A stretch of DNA of 64,000 nt from NCBI RefSeq assembly GCF_907165205.1, contig NC_058195.1, positions 6,076,001 through 6,140,000 of the forward strand. Reading direction: 5' to 3'. This DNA is from Coccinella septempunctata (taxonomy: Eukaryota > Arthropoda > Insecta > Coleoptera > Coccinellidae). Each line of letters opens with the position of its first letter. Within the stretch, counting starts at the first letter, position 1. Positions 11,393 to 22,700 of the stretch are shown here, in pieces. Both the position numbers and the translations under genes were made by a program. The notes under the pieces were generated by a model, which did no database searches, was not told where the DNA came from, and saw nothing but the letters and a program-made list of their open reading frames with translations.

Positions 11393-12830
11393 CTCGCCAC
11401 CAAAGATTATAGAGTAGAAAGATAGGAAACGCCCCCATATCGCTAGTACTAAAAACCGACTACATATTGGCCAGTGAAAACACATTTGACAATGAGATGG
11501 CGCTGAAAACGTATTATCAATAAAGAAAAACTGTTTGATAACAGTTTTCTGTTTTATAATTGAGGGGCGCGAAATTCTATTCCTTGTATTGAATTTCAAC
11601 ATTGACCTTGTTGAGACCAGAAAACAAACATCCTGAGCGACAAAACAAAAGGATGGTTTTGTTTTGTTACCAGGATGATAGTTTTCATCTGAGCATTGTT
11701 TGGAATCGATTGGTATCAATGAAATACGTTGTTGGATGTGATAAAATTTTATTTGAAATATATGACTAGGGTACAAAAATACATGGTTATCTGCTATAGG
11801 TACGTCAAAGGTGTTTTTTCTGTGAAAACGTTTTGAATTATTGAACTGAGTTGAATTTGTACAATTTATATCAGAAATTGATATGAACCAGTATTCAATT
11901 TACTGTCATAGGATAACCATTTCCGTTACTTACATATTATTCACAAAATTTTCAGAACCACAATTGAAAAAAACCTTACAGAGGTATACAAGACCTGTAT
12001 TCAAGCCCGTCAGTATAATTTCTTCATGCTTTTTTATGATTTTTTCATGGTATGGTCTCTTTATGACACAAAATATACAAATTGATTGACGAATGAACAA
12101 AACACTCACAGTAGGTTTCATAAAACTTTGATATTCCAAACAACAATTTGACAATAACCCTATTACCAAATCGAAATCCATAAAACTTTAGCATTTCTGA
12201 ATATATTGAAGGCAATTGAGAATCTTTGAATGGACGAATAAAAGTCTTAATTTCCCCTAAATGAGCCCTTCATGTAAGGGATGCTTCTGCATACAACAAT
12301 TTACGTGGATGAACAGTTCTCAATCGACTTGCAGTAAAATGTTCATTGCACATGGTGTAGTCAGCAGTGTTTGCAGGCTTTTACGCCCTGAAAATTTTAT
12401 CCACTTCGTAGCACTGAAAATAAAAATCAATGAGTGACCAAGTCACATGTTACCAGTTTTAATACTTACATTCCCATTTTCCTTAATAAAATTCGTTTTA
12501 TTTGATCCACAGTTCGTCACCATACAATAGTTTTCGATCGATATTCTGAGGTTTTCCAAGAAATTAGACAAAAATTTCAATAATCAGAAACTAGAACGGG
12601 CTTGAAAAACAAAAGGCGATACGAGGTTGTCTATGGATACGAGAATCAAAACATTCAAAACCTGTTTGATCAAAATGGCCATCTGACTCTTACATCTCGC
12701 AAAATTTCATACGAATTGAAATTTTAACAAGTCTAAGGGCCTTAAAAACACATTTGAAACACAGACGGCGCTCACATCACTTTAGTCGCTTCGTTTCCTT
12801 TCTTTCTACTCTATAATCTTTGCTCGCCAC
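11393..12830. mobile_element. P-like DNA transposon, 31-bp TIRs and 8-bp target duplication
   Basis: The element runs 11401-12822. Its ends are inverted repeats of 31 bases with one mismatch, both starting CAAAGATTATAGAGTAGAAA read inward. They are flanked by the identical octamer CTCGCCAC in direct orientation at 11393-11400 and 12823-12830. An 8-base duplication is typical of hAT and P elements, and 31-bp terminal repeats are the length known for the Drosophila P element. The interior encodes a broken THAP-type zinc finger (12270-12523, minus), which supports the P superfamily. Inside both ends a related block (AAAACACATTTGA then GGCGCT) recurs in the same orientation near 11478 and 12747. 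No complete transposase is present. Confidence 0.85.
12270..12523 (-). pseudogene. broken THAP-domain reading frame of the P-like element
   Basis: The minus-strand ATG is at 12523-12521. Exon 1 (12523-12470) gives 18 codons starting MVTNCGSNKTNF and ends at a GTAAGT donor. Exon 2 starts after TTTTCAG at 12413 in phase 0 and runs to a stop at 12270. It contains DYTMCNEHFTASRL, which carries the C-x-x-H-F signature of THAP zinc fingers. In-frame TAA occurs after DKIFRA, so the protein is interrupted. THAP domains are the DNA-binding modules of P-element transposases and of host THAP proteins. The rest of the transposase is not recognisable. Its position inside a P-type element makes a transposase origin the best reading. 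Confidence 0.7.
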
Positions 12831-13785
12831 GAAGTAGCTGTCTCTTTCTTCCTTAAATAGGTATTTTTCATCTCTTCATAACCCGCTGAATATCGATTAG
12901 AAAACTATGCTGTGAGGAGCATTTTTCATCAGGACTAGGTAGTTGGGGATCATTCTTTGCAATCTGCAGAACCTGCAGAAGTGTTTGAAGGACATTTGTC
13001 GTAGGGAATCTATGAATCGAAATTTTTCATTCAGTAGAAGGACAACGCAGAAATCCAAATAGATTCCTGTGTTCCTTCTTCGAACAAAAATTACACCACT
13101 TATCCGGAGAATCTGAAGAAATAGTAAGTGGTTAAACCGCAACGAAGAAGTTCATGCCGCTATACATAAGTGAATTACGCGAGAGAACTGGAACTGGAAA
13201 GGCTTCGCCCTCATTCGCCCTATCCAATTATCAGAACTTCACTGCTGCATGAAATATGCAAGAAACAGCAAAGATTTCGGAGCACTATGCTGAGATAACT
13301 CCTAGAGTGAACCTCGCAGTTCACAGATGGAAACGCTCGAAAAAGCCGACTGAACTGATTACAGTGAATTCGTTAAGAATGGAAGCATGAAAACCCGGAT
13401 GATATGACAGAATGCTCCAAATTCTCCTTGTCAGCACGCTGTTGTGTGTCGCAGTTATCTGCAGATCACCAGCAAGCTCATAATTTTACCCATGGAGGGT
13501 TGATATGATAACCAACATTTGGATTTTCCGCTTGAAAATGTTGACATGAAAAAACAAGCGTTTGTAAACTGGCACGCTATAGGGTTTGTGAGTAACTTTC
13601 AAAAATTCCAGACCAGAAAAAAGCCAGACCATTCAAGTTGATTTCAGGAAATTTCCCTAAAGAGTTTCGATCTTCAGTACATAATTCAAAATAGCCATGG
13701 TAATGAATAATCTTCTCGACCGAAACATGTTGCCTCAAGTTTCGACATAGTGTTTTCACGAATAAATAGATAAAATAGACAAACG
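12831..13785. other. intergenic sequence, no gene seen
   Basis: Open frames of about 80 codons occur on the minus strand (13142-12897 and 13816-13577), but neither shows a domain. No RNA gene is recognised. Confidence 0.3.
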
Positions 13786-14270
13786 ATGTGTTTCTCTCAA
13801 AGTGGAAACTGTCCACTAGTAATCCAGATATTAAGTATTATACATCGACTGCATGAGAGAGATGCTTCGGTGGCATTTTTGTGGGTGCCATCTCATATAG
13901 GAGCTCTTGGAAGTGAGAGAGATGATAGCACCTGCAGAATCAACACCATTAGAGGATCTTCAAGTGCCAGGAGATGTGAACTAGAACTACAAGTCCAGAG
14001 GCATTCAAATCATGGCAAACCCGCTGATTCTAACAAAAATCAAAGCTCCACGACTGCGAAGAAACGATCTTAGTCTGGAGCAAATCAGTTTGAGAAGACC
14101 ACAGTCATAACTCACAAACACCACCTAGAAGGAAGTGTACCACCTGCAACCACAACCTTACGGTGAAACATATCCTTACAAATTGCCTCAGATCCGATGA
14201 AGAAAAAACAGCTGCAGCATTGGGTAATCCTTGAAGATGTTCTGGATGTGGACTCGACTAGAGCAAGGCG
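13786..14270 (+). mobile_element. non-LTR retrotransposon remnant (RNase H and C-terminal zinc motif)
   Basis: The frame contains VAFLWVPSHIGALGSERDD, the conserved end of the RNase H domain found in Jockey/R1/I-type LINEs (typical form WVPSHxGxxGNExAD). The second catalytic Asp has become part of a decayed ERDD. About 150 bases further on, another frame gives KCTTCNHNLTVKHILTNC, the cysteine/histidine-rich C-terminal motif that normally follows RNase H in these elements. Frameshifts separate the two pieces, so this is a dead 3' fragment. The reverse transcriptase region is not present nearby. Confidence 0.8.
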
Positions 14271-16753
14271 ATGATATTTGAAACAGATAGTTTGATACCA
14301 AGAGGAAAACCAACATTAACTCCTCTTGAGCAACTGCATCTTATGTGTCAATAATATAATTCTGCTCTATAGCAAAAATTGAAATATATTTAAACTGGCC
14401 TCTTGTACTTTCGATGCAAATAACTAGATAAGAAGTCCCTTCAATCAGTCTGTATAAACGTTAGTTATATTCATTACATACATTCGAATTCATTCATTTT
14501 CTGAAGTGAAATCATATTGTGACAAATTTCTATGGGCCGGTGACTACTTTTATAAAAGTGATTGGGGTATACTTTCTTCACACTTGGAAAAGAGTCACGT
14601 AGAGCCGTGATATATTATAAATTCGAACAGTTTTCGAGGATTTTGAGTTGTTGAAAGCCAGTTTTCATTTCCTAACAGTTGAGTTCAGATACGGATATGA
14701 TAGAGTGAAAATTTTTCCTTTCCAATCGTCAGATCCTCTAACGCCTATTTCATTCAATCTCCTTTCGGCGGCATATCCGTTTATCCCCATAGAAAAGCCA
14801 TTCTTTTTATCGCAGTGTCGAGTATGGAGGTGGATTGCCAATTTCACCGTAGTAAAGTCGTAGCTATTTTCCATTCAGTATGGGCTCAAGTTCCCTACTG
14901 AAGAAATGATTAATCCTCAGTAGATAAGATTCATTTTTTTTCATCCATCGTATGGAAAACGAGGCAAACTTTGCTTTATAGGGGAACATTTGATGCGGAC
15001 GCGTCCAATCAATGCGCATCAAACCTGTGAGAAAGTTCTAGTCCGATTTTTGACTGCTCTGAAGTTGCTCTTAATGTTCTGGATTCTATCACCACCACGT
15101 CCACCACCTCTTGACTTCAAGGAGTACCTTCAATACTTGTTTATATATCTTCTGTTTTGGTACCAAATAATTCAGTTTACCTTCACTCACTAGTGATTGA
15201 TAAAGTGAAAAAGGAATTCGATAAGAACAAATTCGAAATACCTAAGATGACTTTGCAAGAACATACTTGTCACAATTCTTCTGTAGGCCACGAGAGATAG
15301 ATTCTAAAAGCTATCAATTATGAAAAAACTGCAACAAACGAATAATTTATTGCTGGAATGGCTTCAGATATAGGCCCTAATAGGGCAATTTTTATACCAC
15401 TTACATATCCCAGGAGATATGATCGAAAAACAGCCCTTAGTGGCCACATTTTAGTCCCCTAAACTTCATGTACAACTCCGCTGATCAGAAAAACCTAGAT
15501 GTTTTATATTGGGACATGAAATGTATGTTTGTTCTACTTGGCAGGAAATACTCAAACTGATGAGAATGAACGAGACTGATGGAGACTTTACGAGCAGCTT
15601 CCACAAGATTTACAAGAACAATTACTCTGAACTTTCTCAGGGAAAAAAGCATCTTCCATTTTCTTGGTCCAACAACTTCCCCATCTATGGAATCAAGAAT
15701 TGAGTATTTATCGATCTTGACAAGATTTGTTAGGTTTATTTTCGAGTCTACCTCGAAGGCAGTATTTATTTGATTTATTTATGGGAACAAGAAATACTCT
15801 GTGGGTTGTATATTTATTGATTGATCTTATACGAAGCCTCAGAACAAGTTGAGTTGATAATCCGATTGACAGACAAGGAACGTGCCCGAAAATCTCATAT
15901 TCTACCCCTCCTAACACTCATCAGGAATAAAGAAGGGGTTGTTCTCATTCCTCCAATCCCATCTCGCCAAAAACTCACATCTCCGTAAAACAAATTACAT
16001 ACTGTATACTCGAACAAAGACTGGTTCGAGTTCCACGAATTATATTAAGCAGGGTAAAGAGAATGAGAATGTGGAAAAACCACAACAATGTATGAATTAA
16101 AAAGGTTAAACAGGGTTACTCTGTTGAAACCAACCTCTGAACGAACGTCATTTGCCACGATTTATCTCAATTTGAGTGCTGAAAAGTTTGAGGTTGAAAG
16201 AACTCATTTTCAGGTCGAGTATACCAGGTGGCATGAAGGTAGAGAAGGGGTTATAGAGGTACTAAAACTGAATGAGGATAAGGGGCTTTAAGGTCCCATA
16301 AAGATATTGCTCTCAGAGTGAGGGTGATTTATGAAAGACTATGAATTCCCATATTTTCGTTATCAGGGCAAATTTCTAGCTGATATTTAACAGGATTTTT
16401 ATATCCAATCAGAAATTAAAAAAAAAGGCAGGCCAGTATATAAAGTTTTAATTTATGTGCCAGGTGAAAAATATCGCTCGATATATGAGATATTCTGAAC
16501 AGATTACTTTAAAATACTCACAAGTTGATGAGAAAAACATTGTTTTGGAATATATTTCAGTTTTCTGTCGTTTTAATGTCAGAAAGTGGTTTCTCACTGA
16601 TATTCCCTATGTTTCACATGAATTTGATTATTTATCTTTCATTTCAGAGTACTGGATGCCACATCTTCAAATTTTGCAGGATAAGGATAAGTTCTCTATC
16701 GACTATGCCTCTTTCCTGCGAAGATGTGAGGTGAATGGAAAGCCCATGTAGGA
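14271..16753. other. intergenic sequence upstream of the GPCR gene
   Basis: Many short open frames but no recognisable domain. The 3' end (about 16647-16753) follows a TTTCATTTCAG acceptor-like site and could be 5' untranslated exon of the GPCR. It carries short upstream ATG frames, for example ATGCCTCTT ending at TGA near 16729. Confidence 0.3.
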
Positions 16754-19700
16754 ATGCTATCTTTATTTCTGACTGTCCCACTCACTCTAATCTCTATAAT
16801 AGGACCAGTTCTCAATGGTTTAGTTATTGTGGCTATAATACTCACAAGACAGGTAAGAAAGTACCATAGATCATATAGAACATCATTTTGTTTTATGTTA
16901 GTATTTTCCAAATATAGGGGGTGTAAATGAGTTGGGAAAAAATTTAAGAAGTTTTTCCTTGTTAAAAAGTAGTGTGGGTCTTTCATATACATAATTATCA
17001 TTTTTTTGAGCTGCCTCTGCTTAGAGACATCTCCCCAAAAATGGAAACTAAAGGAAACACAATACTTTTTCATTATTACCTCAACACAAACTCTTTATTG
17101 GGTTCTAACTATGATAAATGAACGATTCCTAAACTTTCTGTCAGAGAGGAGAGACAGGGAAGTTTCAACTTGTTTGCCGTCTAACAAACTTACACATAAA
17201 GCGTCTCCAAGTATCCAGAAAAGGGTCAAACACATTTATGCCACTAAGGTTCGACTCCATTGAATGACACCATGAAAAAGCTATATATTTCCTCGTTTGC
17301 CTCGCCATGAAAACTTTAATGTTTATTTTAAGGAAATTGAATTCTACGAAACATCCTGTTTCTCTCGCAGGTTAGCGGAAGGAATAATTTCCGTATAAAT
17401 AGTGAGTGTTTCTTCTTGGAGAGAGGTCCCTTGAACAATCGTCACCGCATAAATACTTCTGGATATACAGGGTGCTCACTCACCAGAAAAGTGATTCCTA
17501 TTACTATTTCAAACTCTTTGAGATATAGAGTGTCAAAAATGAGACAGTATCTCGCGTTTTCCTACAAAAAATTGAAGGAGTTCCATTGGAATTGATGGAT
17601 TTGTCTACAAAAAAAATTTTTCAAATCGACACACTGTACAAACTCTCAAATGTAGACTGTGGGAATTTCCCGGCATGAAAATGGATCCAAATGGTTGCAA
17701 CTGCGGTTATTTATGATTTTTCGAGTTACAATTCCCATTTCACCAGAGTATTTTTCGATTCCACTAACTGTGGAGCGAAATTTATCAATCAGCGAAGGGC
17801 AGCTAAAAATTGACGCAGCTGTTGTTTATATTTCCATAGTTGAGCGGATAGGACTCGTACGGGTAAAAAAAAAGGGGATTTTTTAGCAGATTTCGGATGG
17901 CATGAAATTGATTCCACAATGAATCTCGTGCATATTCATGTGAAGGACTTCCATCATCGTTTACGTTCAGTGGATGAAACTGATAACACAAATTTTTCAA
18001 TTGTGACTGAACTCATTTAAATTTACACCTATTTATGCAAAAAATCAGTGAGTTAACAATCTGAATTTCTCTGATGATGTTTTCACGAATACTTTGGGTC
18101 TTGAAATCAATTACTTATCTGAAGAAACAGCAATCACAATGAAATTCTCTTAATTGAATTGCATTTATGTATTTTTTTCAAAAGCCCAGCCAATCAAGAT
18201 ATTTGTAAACCCAACTCAACAATGTATTTCCTATTTTAATTATGATGTTGAATATTGGTGAAAAAAACCTAGAAATTCGAATGAAATTTTGCCATGTTTG
18301 AATTCAATTCATTCAATAGAAGACCAGATAAAAACTTTGCAATTGAATTGCGAGAGATGATTCCTATGACATTTCCTCAGATTCTGATGCTATCAATTTA
18401 AAATATGTATAATACGAGGATGTATTGATATCTAGTTAGCCTAGACCAGTTCCATGCCTAAACAAGTATTGCGTTACCATAACAACGAACAATAACTCAT
18501 TAAAAGTGTCAGTGTGAAATTTGGGGTCAAAAAAGTAAACCAGATTTACGCAATAAATTAAACGAAGGAAGATGCCCACCGAAATTGTGAAAATCTAAAA
18601 ATGGAGAATCGAGCCATCATCAGGTACCTATCTGTATTTAAAAGAGTTAAATAATAAGCAGATTTACGAAGATATGCTTAAAACTCTTGGTGATCAATGC
18701 CCTTCCTATGCGGTCGTGAAAAAATGGACTGCAAGCTTCAAAAGAGGTATTTTCCATTGAAGGTGATGACCGATCGGGGAGGTCAGTTTCTGTGTCAGTC
18801 CCCGAAAATATCGATGCAGTTCATGACATGATTTTATCAGACCGTCGAATTGGGCTAAAACTGATATCTGAAGCACTGAATATTTCATACGAACGCGTTC
18901 ATCATATGGTTCACGTCAATTTGGCCATGAGAAAAATTGCTGCAAAATGGATCCCCAAATGTTTGAATGCTGACCAAAAGTGTGCAAGGGTAGAAGCATC
19001 ACGTTCGATCTGTGCTCGATTTGAAAACGATATAGACTTCTTGAACCGAATTGTTACTATGGATGAGACTTGGGTACATTTCTACGATCCAGAATCAAAG
19101 CAACAATCGATGGAATGGCGACACTCTGGTTTTCCAAGACCTAAGAAGTTTCGTGTCCAAAAATCTGCTGGAAAAGTTCTTGCTTCAGTTTTTTGGGATT
19201 GTAATGGAGTAATCATGATTGATTTTTTGGATGAGGGTAGAACAATAACCGGAGATTACTATTCGACATTACTGATCACTCTACGGGAAAAAATTTAAGA
19301 GAAAAGACGCGGAGAGCTATCCAAAATTGTTTTGATTTTGCAGGACAACGCCACTGCACACAAATCCCATGTTGTCATGCAAAAAATTCGTGATTTATGG
19401 TTAGAATTACTGGAACACCCCCCTTATTCACCAGATTTGGCTCCATCCGACTATCATCTCTCTCCTCAACGGAAAAAAAGTTTAAAAGGTAGTCAATTCT
19501 CTTCCAAAGAGGAGGTAATAAAAGCTGTGGAGGTCTGGTTTGCAGAACAAGAAGAAACATTTTTTGAAAGGTCTAGAGACATTGCAGGTTCGCTGTAATA
19601 AATGTATCCAATTAGGAGGAGAATATGTTGAGTAATAAAATATTTTGACATTGAAATTTTGTCTGATTCTATAGTAGGCTTAGAATTTTTCAATATATCC

Positions 19701-22700
19701 TCGTATAGCTTTCTGTCGAAAGTCAATGAGTTCTATTTCTGCCCTCTTTACGTCATATACGAAGATTTGCACCTTTCCATATACGAATTCAACACCCAGA
19801 TAAGTCCTCGAGGTAGCTTAAGAGGATTTTCTTCTTCGTATTCGATCTTTTATGCGTATTATATTTGAAACGAGGCGAAAAAATATATGTAGCCTGGCAG
19901 ACACTCCAACTGGGCAAATTTTTCGAAGTTTCCTTTCCCCAGCTGCTCATTTTCACAGTCGTTTATTTTCATTATGGATTTTTCGGTCAACTGCGTTGCT
20001 CTGTTCTGGCTAAACTGCGAATTTATGCCATCGGTAGCCTCCTGCATGGAGCCGCTTAGTTGGATTAGGATGAGCAGAAACTTGCAACATAATTCAATTT
20101 TTATGGAATTGCACGGGGATGTAAAAACGAGGGAAATTCATGTAAAATAATCTACGAAAATGTAATGAGGATTTATTTTCCAATCTACTAGTTCCCGTGA
20201 GCACTATCAGTCCTATCTAATTGGAATTTGTGATGCAGAAACTCTGCAAATGCTGCACTTAAGATGTCAAATATCATATTTCACTTTTTTCGAATTCTAC
20301 TCGGGTATTTCAGTAGAAACTTATGATTAACAGATCCAATGAAGCACATTATGATGCATCTCATATTATTTCGTCCATTCATTTTCATAAAAATAGTTGG
20401 TTACTCCATTCTAATTACAAAAACTTAAGAAAACTCATTTATGACAGTGCATGCACTCTATATGTTCAATAGATTTTTGTTGTTTTTAGAGGCAACATCA
20501 ATTATACTGCGTAAATAAGTAATTCCTTTCACGTAAATGAAGGCATGATCTTATTATTCTTCAATTATCCACTGATTAACTTCGTCACTTTCACTTTTGC
20601 AGATTTCCTCTGTCAACCATATACTCCTGCTGCATTTGGGCCTCCTCAATATTGTTTTAGGACTATTATTCCTGATATTCTGCGTGCCAAGTTTCACCGT
20701 CGACAACTGGATATCCTCAGGGCCCTTTTGTACATTCTACGGATTCTTCTTCACACTGTTACATCCGTTGGTGGTATGGACCATTTGTGGGCTGAATTGT
20801 GACAGATATTATGCCATTGCCTCTCCCCTACATTACGGTCATATTGTCAGCAAAAAGAAGGTGAGTTTTTGATGATGATCGTCGACGGTAAAGTAAAACT
20901 AAAGCCGACAAAAGTATCCCTACAAGTAAATGAAAATAATGGTATTCATATGATACACTATATATTTGTGTTCATTGTGGTGGGAGTTGTGTTGCTCTGA
21001 TGAGATCAAATTAGGTTGAAACCATGGTGAACACGTTTGTTAGAAGAAGAACGAGCTCAGGAACTCATCTCTTGAGTAATCTGTTGAGTCCATCTGACTA
21101 TGTGTTTCATGTATCTACCTATTGGTCTTTAAAATAGTCTGAAGATCTTTCTGAATTAACTTCATTAATTTCCTGATTGTGTTGTGTATTAACTAAAGCT
21201 TAATCAGGCAATCAGCGCTTGATTTATGTATCCATATAGATTTGTTTTCAATCGATTATCCAGTTATGACCATACAGAATATTATTTTTGCATCAAATCT
21301 GACCTACATACGTTCGTTCAATGATACTCAATTGCTGCTTCTAAATTATTCATATTCAGGACTGGAAAAGTTATGATGAATTCTGTAAACCGATTGACTC
21401 AATCGGGCAATTTAAGTTTCGTGAAACTCACAGAGTTATTCAAGTAAGTCAAAATGCTCGAATCTGCTTAACCAACGCTAACAAAATGATATTCAGAATG
21501 GAGCAAAATGAAAGAAAATTGAACTAATAAGATTGAATATTAAGTGCATTACGTTTTTCCGTATTTGAACTCCACTCCATCATCTTATAATTCTCGAATA
21601 TGGACCCCTTTCAAGGGGTTCTGATTGAATAAAGAGGAACCCGTTAAACAGTTTGCTCGCAGTGTTACCAACAATAGAAAACCATCTGTTGTTCGTAGTC
21701 GTCGTTCTTACACTAATTTCGATAATGAGTTTGGGGGAAAATCAATTTGGCTCGTTTCATCGTGAGCTTCAATTAGCATCGAGCTCACATTCATCCACTT
21801 GATGGATGCCTATTCCCGGCTTGATGGCATTTTCGTCAAACGAATTTCATTTCATTAGATAAAACCTTTCCAGAGCATTATTCGAATTTTCGCGTTGTTC
21901 GATAGAGGCTGCCATTAAAGTTCTCATCAAAAATACATCAAATTGAGATGAGAGCCATTTTATTTCACGAGAAATGTTATACGGTTCTCAAACGGAATGA
22001 ATTCAAGTTGGAGGGTATTAAACTCGATGGAAAGTTGAAGATTTTCCGTTCGAAACGTTCATTGGGTATCTTCAGTGGGATTTAGCGGAAATTGAAGAGC
22101 TCTCTGTGGATTTTAATAAGAAAAAAGGTCTTATGAATCGATGTAAGTAACTGATAGAATAAAAAATGAGTGTCTTGATAGTTGAGCACTGGTCTTACGG
22201 TTAATCATGACGTGGGTCCTTCAATTACAAACGTTATTCCATAGGAGAAGGATGTGTGTTACTCTGACGAGGTCAAGGGACACCGAAACTGTGGTCAGCA
22301 TCTCCTCCTCTTCTTTGGAACGTTCTCCATGTAGTTGTCTTGACGATGGCTAATTGGCTAGTTCAATTAAGATCGTAACACTTGTTCATATTCATATCGG
22401 CAGGTGGTATGCATCTGAATTTAATTCTTAAGTGCGATAACGTTATTGTCCTAACAACCTTATATGCATAAACCCGACTGAATGTCATAACAAAAAGACT
22501 GTACAATAGGTATCTCACAAAAATCGTGAAAAAAAACAGTCACCTATGTTATGAACAAATCTTAACATTGACTGAAAATAATTGAACCATACTTACACCC
22601 CCCTGTGTGATTTTAATCACTTCGTAAAATTATACGAATACATATTATGCTCCAACTATTTCTGTATTCTGTATTCAACATGAAGATCAACCGAAATTCA

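Noticed and set aside
16021..16045. GGTTCGAGTTCC as a tRNA T-arm
   Set aside because: One extra base in the T-loop and no partner stems.
16455..16751. 98-codon frame just before the GPCR start as its N-terminus
   Set aside because: It is in a different frame and ends in a stop before the receptor ATG; no splice makes it join.
17236..17256. GGTTCGACTCC resembling a tRNA B box
   Set aside because: No matching A box, anticodon stem or acceptor stem could be drawn around it.
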